Shown piece by piece: positions 44,350 to 58,000 of a DNA stretch of 64,000 bases. Origin of the DNA: Schistosoma haematobium (Eukaryota > Platyhelminthes > Trematoda > Strigeidida > Schistosomatidae); NCBI RefSeq assembly GCF_000699445.3, contig NC_067199.1:36750902-36814901 (forward strand). The letters run 5' to 3'. The position numbers were made by a program, and so were the translations under genes. The notes beneath the pieces were generated by a model. The model was not told the origin of the DNA, did no database searches, and worked only from the letters and a program-made list of their open reading frames with translations. Every line of letters begins with the position of its first letter. Within the stretch, counting starts at the first letter, position 1.

Positions 44350-45990
44350 AATAATACTACTCATTTTCTTAAACCGAAATAAATGAGGCGAGTGTTTGAA
44401 CATGTAACCCAGTAGTTAAAAGTCGAACGCCTTAACCAGTAAAGTCAATGAATCATATGAAAACATGTTAAATGAATCAACTTTATAATGTACATAGAGT
44501 ATACCAAACTTAGGATTACATAAGTATTCTGAAGCAACCTAAATGATAATTAACTCAATTATGTGGAACCAGTCATATGAAACTGATTTGAATCCCTGAA
44601 TGTAAAACAGGTTCTCCCCTTAAAGGTCACAGATTTAAAAAATACATACACAACAACTTTGACGAAATCTACAACTGAAACTTGTTCTTCTACATTTTGA
44701 TAACTAGAAATTAGTGGAAAGTTTATTATCTTTGATTGAGAATGATGAATCAATCGATAAGAGATAATTATTATTTGTCCATATGGTGAATAAAATTTGG
44801 TTTATTTGAATATAGATATGAGAAGAGATATTTATTTGATCAGGGTTTAACCTGATCAAAAGTAAAACGAATCAATAAAATAATTGTGATTTCGGAATTA
44901 TATTGTAAACTTGTTCAAATTCTAACTTCATTTATTAGTCGACGAAGTAACATGATACTCCTTGAAAATAAAGCAGCTCTTTTGTATTTAATTATGATAT
45001 TCCCACGTAAAATTTCAAAGTAGATACAATTGAATAAGTATAATTAACAATATACATAGATTTTTAGACAAGCTTAGAATGAGTAATTTTATTTTATTTA
45101 AGAATATACTTTATTTAAGCAGTACTGTAGTATATGCTACTTAAGCTGATAGGAATAAGTAGTATATAGCACCAATCGGAAGTGCAATGACTGCCAGTAG
45201 AAGATTGAATTGAAAAGAACAAGAAGGAAAACAGAGAGCAGTTGTTATAACAACAGAATTAAAAGAACCATTAAGCATGTGAAGGACGACTGAAGAAAGA
45301 TGTGCAAATAATGTATTTAATGTATGATTTCCATATTTTACGAAGGCACAGTGTAATTTGGCATTAAGCCCTAAATTAGTTTTCCCCTACCTGAGTTTTC
45401 ATCCACTGTACTACTAGTAAACTATTTATCAAGATAGGGTTAAGATAAATACGTGTTTATTGATCATTTTATCTGTTTTAAACATCAGTAGATAAGATGA
45501 GACAAAATGAAACAATTCTGAGTAACAATCATACTAATACACAACATTCAATCGAAATTACCAAGGACACAAAAAACACATGTCCATACCAAAAGAGATA
45601 ATCATTTAAAATAAAACACAAATAAAACATTTTGTTTAATTATTGTATAGAAACTAACAACCAATCAACAATAGTTAAACAAAACATTTCTACATTATGA
45701 AATAAATGAAGATGTATAAGAGACAGATAGAAGTACAGACTGAACTGAAAATTATATTTTGTCGATAGTACATCTAGGGGGGTGGGAGGGGGTAACTTGA
45801 AAATTTTATCTCAAAGATTTGTAGTAAATAAAATTGTAACAAGATCAAATTGATTAAAATACAAATAAATATGAGTCACTTGTTAATAATATTCTCTGAC
45901 ATATCTATACCACTAGTACATTACTATGTGAAATGCATGACAAAATAATGTGATAATATAGCGTCAATAATAATGATATAAATAACAAAC
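44350..45990. other. Unassigned stretch
   Basis: No gene recognised. A G-rich run lies at 45775-45792. If the 33-bp exon at 46002 belongs to lamin, its following exon is not found here. Confidence 0.35.
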
Positions 45991-46001
45991 AAATTACTTA
46001 C

Positions 46002-46034
46002 ATAGTTACGTGATACTTCCTTCAATAAATGGGA
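46002..46034 (-). CDS. Possible 33-bp exon
   Basis: TTTTTTTCCAG acceptor, then 11 codons ([11 protein letters not shown]), then donor TAT|GTAAGT; phase 0 at both ends. It fits after the lamin exon ending WPNE and before the UNG PIP exon, so which gene it serves is open. Confidence 0.45.
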
Positions 46035-49000
46035 CTGGAAAAAAAAACAGAAGTAAAATTGGGTGATTGAAACACATGATGTCTATTCGTAGAATTGATA
46101 AATATAAGTTTAAAAAAAGTATAATGTACTGACTGTCTGGATTCAGTGATTCAGTCAGTCAGTCAGTAACAACGTAGAACTTCGTACGTACGTACATCAG
46201 TTAGAGTTGCCATACCACATTAACACAGAGATGCAGTTGTCGATTCAAATCCCATAGTGGTAGAGGTAATAAAAGTATAAGCAGTAATCGGAAAGATTAG
46301 GGCTTGAAGATGTTATCCAAGGAGTATAATACAGTGAAATAAATTTGGAAAGAGAAAAAGAAAAGGGACATAAAGAATACAGAATTTGAGAGAACACAAA
46401 GATTCAATATCTCAGTAAATAAAGAGTTTGTAAACATGGTGTTAGTTCATGAAATCACTGTAAATTAAACTTAGCCTTATAAATAGGCACAGACTACCTG
46501 GTTAGACTTCTTGTGATTATCGTAACCAATGGTTAGAGACGTAGAATGATATCCCTTCAAATCGTTTGTAATAATAGAGGTGAATATACTCCTAGTCTTG
46601 TTATAAGAATATCAGTGTTAAATGATACACTATGGTTCAAGATAAATGTTTAACTCTAAGCATTAAAAACGTGTAATGGTAAATTCCTTTACAAATAAGT
46701 TCGTACATAAATGTAAACACTCGTTTGGACTATTAAACAAATAAAGATTAATTATTTATTATTTCAATTCGATTGGTTTTCTTGTAGATGATTCATCATT
46801 GTATTGGTTATTTGAATCTTCCCATTGACGCTTAGTCTCTTATTGGCGCATGTACATCCTGTGAGGATTGCTTCGATATTGCCTTAAGTCACAAACATTA
46901 TAAGCAGAGATGGATGATTGATAGCAATGAAATCCAGGATGTGCGTTTCGTCCTGCTTGAGACTCGTCAGCTGGGTGTGCTTGTGTAGTAACACGATTAA
47001 TTTTGATAACGGTTAAACCCTGTCAAGTCCTTTCTTCTGACAATGTTATCGACATAGCAACAATCCATTTATTTCTTTGTATTAGTAGAATCACTATCAT
47101 TGGATTATTTTATTGTGGTATAATTATTTGAGATATGGTTTTAATACAGGATATACATCAGTTCATACCAGTGTAAATCTATACAGATTAAACTGGTACA
47201 AAACAGGTCCAAGTTATTTCATCCCAATAAAATCACCAATTGCTTTAAATCTTATTTCATTACAATACTATTTCCAAATTCGGTTCAGTTCTTATTCATT
47301 TTTAATTACGATTTGATTTAGTTTACTAGTGCTTTACCTACAAGTCTATTTTTAAACTAAAGTTTTCATTGAATCCGTTTTGTTCTGCCCCATTGAGATG
47401 AGTATTACGAATCTTGAAGACGAAATTATCCCAATATGAAAGTTTAATACTTACTTCATTTGGCCAAATATCACTACGAAATCGTACCGAACTAACATGT
47501 TTCGGTAAATCAAAATATTCACCATGACTTTGAAATGTTCTAGTTGTCTCTTCTGACAAGCGCGTTATCTTCACCACTGATTTATTTAAATTGTTATCTT
47601 CAACAGTTTGTTGTTGTGGATCATTGTTTGAGGTGAAATCATTATCTGAACAGACTGAGGAAACTTTATCACTTGAACCGTCTTCCTCATCATCAACGGC
47701 AACAACATCTGATGTTGATATTTTATCAGATTTTCTAGAGTATGATTCCATTTCACAAGTGGCGCGAACCTATTGAACAGTTATAAGAAGATTTAAAGGA
47801 AGAATAAGCATTACACAATAAAATTCAAATAAACAGCGAAACACATATACAACAAAAAGGACATGAGATCATAGTCTAAGCGATTTCTACCGAATTTACT
47901 TCTCTCCCTCTCTCTCTCTCGGACATCTGAATATTGAATACAGAAAACAACAGTAAGCTGTCAAAGATACTTCAGGCTTACTATGTAGAAAAACAAACAC
48001 AGATAGAATTCGACCAATACTGACAAATATAACACCTAATTACCGTTTGTACATTGGTTTTTGAAAACAATGAGATGGCTAGCTTAAACAATTTTCTGAA
48101 AATCAATATATTGTTAAATTCATGAAACAAATAACAATTGTGAATTGTAAAATTATGAATAAGTAACAATAAAACACATTGAGGAAAGCACCCAACTGCG
48201 TCACAAGACAAGCTCTCACAAGGAATCCTCAAGGCTAAAGGGAAAGAGGAAGACCAAAGAACATATTACGCCGGGAAATGGAAATAGACATGAGAAAAAT
48301 GAACAAGAATTGGATGGAACTAGAAAAGAAGGCCCAGGACAGAGTGGGTTGGAGAATGCTGGTCGTCGGCCTATGCTCCATTAGGAGTAACAGGCGTAAA
48401 CAAGTAAGTAACAGTAAAACTTAGAAAAAAAACGATTTATTAAATTTGTTTAGTACATTAGTAATTAAAAAGGAAGAAATCAGAAATCCCATGAAGAATA
48501 AATTAGAATAATGAGAAGGAAAAGAATGATAGAAGTGAGAATACAATAATAACAGAAAATAAACCTACAAATGTACTTGAAGTATCGAATGCGTTTTTTG
48601 TTGTTGTTGATATGATATGACATTCAAAGATTAGGTCTAACAATTAAATCTTAAATGATTGGAAGATAAATAAACATTCTGCAAACTCTAATATGACATT
48701 TTTACCATATTGTTTTGTGTTAAGATTTTGTACATAAGTAGATCATTTTATAAGATTTTAGAAAAATCATATTTTTTTTTATTAGTGGTCTTGTCTTCAA
48801 TTTCAGAGGTTTAAGTTAATAACTATAAAATCACATGAATAGAACTTGTTATGACTTTATATCCGTCTTTTTATCACGTGATTTATCCACCAATCAAAAT
48901 ACGACTTATACAATCTTAGCACTGTGCCAAACCAATGATGTTCAACCGGTATGAGCAGCCTAGCGTCCTTACTGTTTCTATGTCTGCATAGCCCGTCCAC

Positions 49001-52000
49001 TTGAGTCCAGAACACGAATACCAGCTTCCACTATGTGAATCGAATCATTTATTTCAGACATACTGGGTTTATATATCAATCAAATAGATCGCAACGCACC
49101 ATAAAGTAGGAAATAACATTTGTACACAATAAAGCCAAAAAGTGGCTGTGAACGTGGGAGGCAGTAGTCAATAAACTGAACATAGCTTAAGAACAGTAAA
49201 TCGTACAATAATAAATTATAGGTCAAAATAAAGCTTATAATAAGAGGAATATAAATATACATAATCTAATTATTGAATAGTTATACCATAAGAATGTATA
49301 GATAATACTAGTCAATTAATATGTCTCAGAAGCAACTCATGATTTAATCTTCGCTCGGATATAACAGAACTATCACATACTGTCCCATTACATCATTCTG
49401 TTTATCAACAAAAAGAGATATTCTACTCATTAATTTTGATCATTGAAAATTTCACTTATTGTTAAGAACTCCTTGTACATAACAGTTTTAACATATAAGT
49501 ATATATTCCAGTAAGTGAAGACATGACTTGTCTATCGTTAAGAGGACGAGAACCGGTGCTTTCAACGTGGTATGGTCGCCCCCAGATGCCCAGGTACGGC
49601 CGAGAGTAGGGAGAGACAGCTCTCCCTCTCGAAATGCTCTCACATGGCCACGCGTATATAGCCTCTGCCACGGAAGTCCTACTCATTGCCTTCTCGTGGC
49701 GGGGGTGTTGTTTACAAAAATGAGAGGACGAAAAGCGAATGTCCGGCGCTTTAACCAGATCCCAAACCAAATCAATGGTGTACATGGGCTCCAGTATCCT
49801 GCGGGAACAAATGGCGTATGAACCTGTTGTTGGTCACCGGCTTCCATGGAACTGCATCTCCTCACGATGCTCCACTGCCTTGTGGATCAGACCTTCAGGT
49901 CGAAGGCTTGGGGTGTGGCCCCCTAAGAAAACCGCCTGCTTCGATTTGGGCACCCGGACAGTATCACAGCCCTCACACATATCGAATGAGATTTGTGTGG
50001 CGCATATGTATTTGGTGCCTCCTTGTACCAATATCTATGTGTTAAAATAAATAAATGAGTCGTTAAGAGGAATGTAAAGCAAAGTAATTTGTTTAGCTAG
50101 TAATTGAAAACATTATGGGTTTATTCACAAATAATGTGTATCTAACTATGGAATTAATGGCTCAAAATAATTTGAAAAAACTTGAAAGCTTGAAAAATTA
50201 TTATGAAAGTTTTCATATTCAAGATAATAAGAAATTAGATTTACTTTTTTAATTAAAATGATTTTTTTCAAACTCCTTATTTTCAGATGGGTTTTGTGGA
50301 TATTATAGTAATTTCAATGGTTAAGATCATGAGTCAGTTGAAGCTAGATCACCATGGAAAACCTGGAAGCACTGGACGGCCGTTTCGTCCTACCGTAGGA
50401 CTCCTCAGCAGTAAAGTCATTTGAACACACGAGAATAAACAGTATATATATTTCAATATCAAACACAACATTGATCAATGTATTCAAATCAGTTATTTGA
50501 CAAATAATCTATGATGATTAAGATCTATAATGTGTGTTGATAGAGTATATGTTAAGGAATTATGTAGAAACTTTAAATATCCATAACTAACATCAGAATC
50601 TTTAATATGAACGTTCAGATAGTAAGTTTTATTGTACGGAGCTGAGACTTGAAGAACTAATACAAGAATCATCAAAACAGTACAAGTATTTAAAAACAAT
50701 TGACTACATAGTATACTCAATTTCCGTTGGCCGTCAGTCAGTGACAACGTAGGACCAGGCACATATATGCATCGGTCCAAGTTGCCACACCTCATTAGCA
50801 CAATAAGATGAACACCAACTTCATGGAAGTAGTTAATTCAATGGTGGTAATATATAAAAGCAAGATTGCATATCAGGATATAATACAGGAAGAAAGAATT
50901 AGTTGGTAAAAAGAGAGATATAAAGCAATTTTAATCCCACGGTTTAAGGGAAGACCGTATACAATCAGTAACAGCCTACTGTGGGAGAGAATAAATCAAC
51001 TTCCCTCTAGAGAGGAAATTAGGAAATGACGTTGGAAGTGGATAAGACACATATTGATGAAATCATCAAGCTGCATCACAAGGCAAGCGCTAATGTGGAA
51101 TGCTGAAGGGAAACGAAAAACTGAAAGACCGAGGGACACATTGTGTCAGGAATCGGAAGCAGACATGAAAAGGACGAATAACAACTGGAAAGGTTTGCCC
51201 AGGACAGAGTTGGATGGAGAATGCTAGTGAGCGGCCTATGTTCCTCAAAGAGAGGTAACAGGCGTAAGGAAACAAATCTAGATATCCAGATTACTTATTT
51301 AAATCTCATGACATATGATATTTATAGACTAGTAAGAATTTAGAATTTAACAATTCATACATTTTCTACTTCAGTCAATCAGTAATAAAAATTAGATGCT
51401 TTAAGCTATAACTATTGTAGATGACGAACTACTACAACTCAGACAGATACTCATTAGAAATGGTTATCCACCTAGATTCATCGATAGAAACTTAACATCA
51501 AGATTATATCCTGAAAGATAACCGACAATTAAAAAGAAAATCGTTTTTATAAAAATTGGATTATAAGTGTTTTAGTTGAATTGCAACATTTATTTTAATG
51601 TTTAATATCATAATTAATTCTGAATGAGTATTTTTATTCAGTATATATACACTGATTAAGTGTAAATTTTCACGAATCTGCAGTGCATCCAGTTTTCAAT
51701 GTACAATATATACACGGTGACAAGCATTTATTTATGGGCATTTTTCGTTCATTTAAAGTATAATTTCCACTGAGGATTTTCTTTGAAGCTCTAACTTTCA
51801 CTTCATTTGTTTTTTTACGCATCTGTCAAGTTGGGATACGTTACAGTTGAGTGTTCATAGAAGACATGTAGACAACTTCAGGTGATTGAAATGAAATCCC
51901 TAGTGAAAATTGCACTCCTATATGCAGTACTGAATGGACGGTAAGAATGTTAGATATCGTATATTTATTGAACACTGAAAAAAAATTAGTTAACCTCGTA

Positions 52001-55000
52001 CAATTTTACTAATATGTACTTTAATATTCATTATAAATAAAAATGATTAATATTTGGGTTCATGTTGGTGTCGATTATTCACTGAATTTCTTAATCAACA
52101 ATGGTATACAAATATACGTACACACACACATGCTCATGCACTTTTCACTTTGTGAACATTGATATGGTAAACTAATAAGAAGTAGCCAAGTTCACTCAAA
52201 GACAATCAGAAGTAACCTGAAAAACAAATACATATGATTGTCTAAGAGATGGAGAGATGTATACATATAAATGAGTATTTGTGTACTTTATTCAGTAGCT
52301 CAATATATTTTCTCGTCCACTCTTGTGTTTGTGCTTAAGTAGTCAGTTAGGGGGGTAGTGAGTAGCACCATGTGTATTAATATCAGATCGCGGATACCAT
52401 CCGTCATAACAAAAATTTTACACATCTTACGACACATATTTTCTACTATGCAAAAAAGAATTAACCAACATCTGAACATGATTAGAAGAGTTTGGTGCAG
52501 ATTTGTCATTCAAATTTATATATTCTTTGAACGTCTTCATTTTGAAGAGATCGTAAACAAAACGCTGGAATTAGTGAAATCTTAATTCCTGAGATAATTT
52601 CAAATATAAATTAGTATTGTGTTTTTTGATATACCCAGTGCTTAATTTCTGTTAAATTATTCATTTATATTTGGATAAATGTTCATATAAATTAGAATAC
52701 AGTTTCTGAAAAAATACCAGTATGAAAATCGTGGACATTGCTGAATATGATTGCCACCGACAACTATTGAGAACCTGACTACTTGAATGAGAACACAAGA
52801 CTGAAGGAGAAAGTCTATTGGGCTACCGAATAATATGCACAAATGCTCACTTATATAAATACATTCCTACCCCTAAGGGAATCAATCTATTTTTGTAGCC
52901 AATGATATGCATTTTCATTTAGGTCATTTTTGATTGTAATCGAGTGACCTCGTTTGCCCATTTCTAACGGCCCCACTATACCAATTAAAACTGAATATTT
53001 ATGCGAAACTATGTCACAATAGTGATTGGAATTACTTTTATTTTAATACTAGAAACACTAAGTAGATGGCAAGGCAATAATTTATGAACAAACTACTCAC
53101 ATCAGCGACTGTGACTCCTTGATTTTCGTGCGGAATTCATTCATTCATATGGTTAGACATCTTAGCATTATAAAAAAATGTCAGTTCGTGATGAAAACCC
53201 TTGCCCTAATTCCTAATCTTAACCCATAACTCTAACTTCCAATCTCAATTCTTCATACTAATTTACAAAATTATTTAGACCGTAGTACGTGGTTGAAGTT
53301 CCACAATGACACTTTAGTGCCGTTCAAAGGTTTTCCATAAATTATAATCTCCTCTATTAAGTAAAGACGAATTAAACAGACGGTAAATTTACAATATTAG
53401 TAAGGTAGTAAATCAGAAAAGAAGACTAACCACAAACAAAATAAAATTACTTCATGTTAGTGTATTATGTACACATATGATCTGTTGCTGATTAACGTCG
53501 AAATAAAGAATTCACACAACAGATACAATTTACAGATAATTATACTATAATCATTTTATTTCATGTTAAAGATAAATAAAGTCTTTTAACAAAAACTTAC
53601 TGAACCAGTTGAATCTTGAAGTGCAATTAAACTACTGTAAGGATTCCAAACAGATACTGGAGTGATTAAATGCAAAATTGCACTGACATCAGGACGAACA
53701 CGTTTAGCAGAAGAGACTTGTGAAGGTTCAGATGCGAAGCAAAGAAAAACCTACAATGAATTATTTGAAGAAAGATGGCAATTTCAAATCAATTAAGAGT
53801 ACACTTTGTATGACTGACTGTATTACTCGGAATTTTATGATTAAAATTCATTTATCCAATGTTTCGTTCATTCTTATTATAGTTTAAAACTCGTTTATAA
53901 TCTTTGTATACTTAAGAGTAAGTGATTATCATGTTGTTTATTTCTTAAAGTAAGCAATTACTTAGCAATCACAATTGTCATCTATAAACTAATTTTCAAT
54001 TTATCTTGATAACACTTGAAATTACCGCAAACTTTTATTGACAAGACAACAAATTTTCCAAGAGAATATCACTCAAGTATGGTGAAGTGTGTTTATTTAT
54101 TTAAACAAACTTAAGTACAAGGAGGTACCAAATATATGCGCCGCACAAATGACTCGACTTGTGTGAAGGTCGGAATACTACCCGGGTGCCCAAGTCGGAG
54201 CAGTCCCATGATAGTCGGTGACCAACAATAAATTCACACGCCATTTGTTCCTTCAGGATACTGAAGCCCATGTGCATCATTGGCTTGGAATCAGGGTTTT
54301 CCAACTTCTCTAGGTGGACCCTCCATACCCACCAACCTGGTTAAAGCGCCGGATATTCGCTTTTCTTCCTCTCAATTTCGTAAACAATATCCCCGCCACG
54401 AGAAGGCAGTGAGTAGGAATTCCCTGGCAGTGGTGACCATGTGAGAGCATTTCGAAAGGGAAAGCCAACTTTCCCCACCCCTGGCCATACCGGGGCATTT
54501 AAAGGCGTATGGTGAATGCAGTATAAAGTTAGAACTCCTACAATTAGTTAAATTATTCATCCAAAACAAAACACTATAAATATGCTCACTCAACAATCTA
54601 CCATCACTAGTATCATACAGTCAAACAACGACTAATTTGATTCACTAGTAAGAATAAGCATTTCAAGACGGTTCAGACTTCTTTTTGAATGACACTTTAC
54701 ATAGACAAACATAATGATACATTAGACATCCACTAAATTTTTGGCAACAAACAAACAAAAAAGAAGCTAAAACATCGGAGATTCCCAACTTCAGATATCA
54801 ATTTATGTGGACTGGGAGTTTTCTCGATCAATCAATGAACTGGTTCGCTTGTATGACTTACTACAATCTTGTGACTGCTTACAGCTTTCGGTAGTAGTAG
54901 TAGTAGTAGTAGTAGCAGTAGTAAACTGTGAACGTTCATGAAAGAAAACGACTCTGACCCCGAAACGAATTTAACTGAATTCGACCTTGTGCTGTAAAGT

Positions 55001-58000
55001 CTGGAATTGGAACGTAAAAATATGTGCCTTATGGCTCTATCGATGAGTGCATAAAATCTCCTCGCCAAAATATTACTGAACATAGAAAAACAGTGAAGTG
55101 TTTATGGGACAGATAACAAAAGAAGCATTCGATTAAGGAATAAGTAACCGGCGGCAATCGGAAGTTATATTACTGTAAACCAATGAAATTTATTTAGTAA
55201 ATTAAAATATCAATAGTTGAAATCATGAGTCAATTGAAGCTTGACCACAATAAAAACCCTGGAAGCACTGGACGGCCGTTTTGTCCTATTGTGAGACTCC
55301 TCAGCAGTGATCACCCACGACTCCACCTCGTAGATTCGAACCCAAGACCTATTGGTCTCGTGCGCGAACGCTTAACTTCTAGACCACTGAGCCGGCATCC
55401 AGTGGTGTTAATGTCTAACTTTAACTAATCCGTTCAGTGCTTCAAGGTTTTCCATGGTGGTCTAGCTTCAATTGACTCATGATCCCAATCATTATAATTA
55501 TTATAATATCTGAAAAGAAACCTTTCTGAAATTAATTTAAAATACGTTAATTACACAATCTCTACAAATCCCCTATACCGACAATGGTCATCTGCTCACT
55601 AGTGACTAGTTTCAAGATACAACTACTGGAGTTCTAGTGAGAAGATGTGACTAGTGAGGTTCGACTATGTCGGGTGTGAGACAGGTGGTATACATATCAA
55701 GTAATGGATAAGGGTTGAGTAATCGAGTTGGTTGAGTGACTGAAGTTAGACACATACATCATTGGGTCCAGGCTCAGTGGTCTGGAGGTTAAGCGTTCGT
55801 GCGTGGGACTAACGTTCTTGGGTTCGATTCCTAGTGAAGAGTTAATGGACACACACTGTTGAGGAATCTCATACTAGGAAGAAACGGTTGTCCAGTGCTT
55901 CTAGATTTCTACTGATGATCTGGCCAAAATCAATCTGTGAATTAAACTAAGAAAATACCTTTCTCCGATAATAATTAGCTAATAATCAACTGTAAACAAA
56001 AAAAGTGGAAAGTGATGAAAAACTAATCAAAACAATTTCAGAAATAATTGAAATACCAGTAACAATGAGAAAACACAACCGACAGCAATTATACATTAAC
56101 TTACTTGCAATTCTGTGTGTGGTTGCAACGTTTGAGATTTATGAAATGTATACAGTTTTATGTAATCCGATGAACCTTCATGAGTTGGTCCAGCGTACAG
56201 ATGCCAATTACTTAAATCAATAGCCTGATAAATTGGAAGCAAGCATGAGAAAAGTGCAACAAATTTATATAAGTATAATAATAATAAAATTATTATATTC
56301 TAATGTATTACAGCATCAAATGACTGAATATAGAATATAAGAATCTATTTCTGTATATTAAAATACACTCACATCTTCACTAGCATTGTAAATACGTAGT
56401 AAACCCTCTCCAGGATCTGCGCTAGAGAAATGTATTGGACCATCAGCACGACATGTTATACGCAAAGAATCTCCAATTAAACTTGATGATGAAGGAAATG
56501 TAGATAAGCCAGAACTATGTAAATTGAAGTCGATATTCGTTATTTTTGAGTGTGAATCTGAAATTTCTGATATTTTACGTTCAGTTGTCAAAGGATAAGA
56601 TTGCACAATATTATTAGTATCTGTATGATCTAAATCAACATCATGAAGACAACTTCCAGTTGATTGTTGTTTTGATTTTAATGAAGATGTATACATGTCA
56701 CTATATGTACGTTTGGTAGGAGTTATATTTGTTCGAACAATTGGTTTACCTTTTAGGATCTTTTCTGTAGGAGATAGATGAAGGCTAAGAAAATAGAAAA
56801 ATTTACACCTTGATTTTTATTTACTGAAATTAAAAATTAAAAACATGAAATATTTGAAGTAGTGATGATCTTTGTGTATCTGACACTACCAACATTACAG
56901 ATATTATAAACTGAAATAAAAAGCTTGAGATTGTTGACTTCCAACAACTTATTTATTTATTTGAACACATAAATATTGGTACAAAGGGGAGCCGAGTACA
57001 TATGCGCCACACAAGTCACTTGATATGGGTGTGGGTTGTGATACTACCCGGGTGCCCAAACCGAAGCAGGTGGTTTTCTTAGGGGGCCACACCCCGAGCC
57101 TTTGACCTGAAGGTCTGATCCACAAGGCAGTGGAGCATCGTGAGGAGATGCAGTTCCATGGAAGCCGGTGACCAACAACAGGTTCATACGCCATTTGTTC
57201 CCGCAGGATACTGGAGCCCATGTACACCATTGATTTGGTTTGGGATCTGGTTAAAGCGCCGGACATTCGCTTTTCGTCCTCTCATTTTTGTAAACAACAC
57301 CCCCGCCACGAGAAGGCAATGAGTAGGACTTCCGTGGCAGAGGCTATATACGCGTGGCCATGTGAGAGCATTTCGAGAGGGAGAGCTGTCTCTCCCTACT
57401 CTCGGCCGTACCAGGTGATATAAACAACTCTCATATAAGCTTGTAAGTTGTTGATGAGTGTGACTGATGAAGTAAACACATTTTAAGTTTACTGTTAATC
57501 TCTATAAGTTGTTATACGAATAACAGCGATATACTTTATTCATAATTGATAGATTATATATTAATTTCAAATATATTTAAAACGATCTCATTACTTTTAT
57601 TTTCAATACTATAAAAGACAAAAATCACAGTTGATTACGAATTATTATTTCAAATAGATATGTTATAATTTGGAATGGTACTTGTATTGAATGGTAGAAA
57701 CCAATGGAGTATTCAGTAATGCCTCAGATTTATGAACATTTAATTCATAAATTCTTCTCTCTCAAAGTAGGTCGAGACTTTGATCTACTCCTTTGAATAT
57801 TTTGTAAACTAGACCCATAAGGATGGATTAAGGAAAGGCATTACATAAAATAGTGAAGATTTAGGTTGGATAGTGATAATGTAACTTGCTTATCAAGTAT
57901 GTCGTTTTAGATACTCAAATTTCAGTCAAACTTATTGTATATATGCTAATGTCACTACTACTCAGCTCCTCAAATCAGAGTGGAGTGGGATTCAAGTCTG

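Noticed and set aside
45775..45792. G-quadruplex
   Set aside because: The G-rich run (G6-T-G3-A-G5) does not give four separated G-tracts with normal loops, so I do not claim it.
47338..47751. Stand-alone 137-codon gene
   Set aside because: The frame continues upstream to a splice acceptor and its end lies past a consensus GTAAGT donor; it is the lamin tail exon plus intron read-through.
49462..50050. Small protein genes in the ~470-bp element
   Set aside because: The same short frames occur on both strands in every copy of the element, including reversed copies, and follow the element, not a gene.
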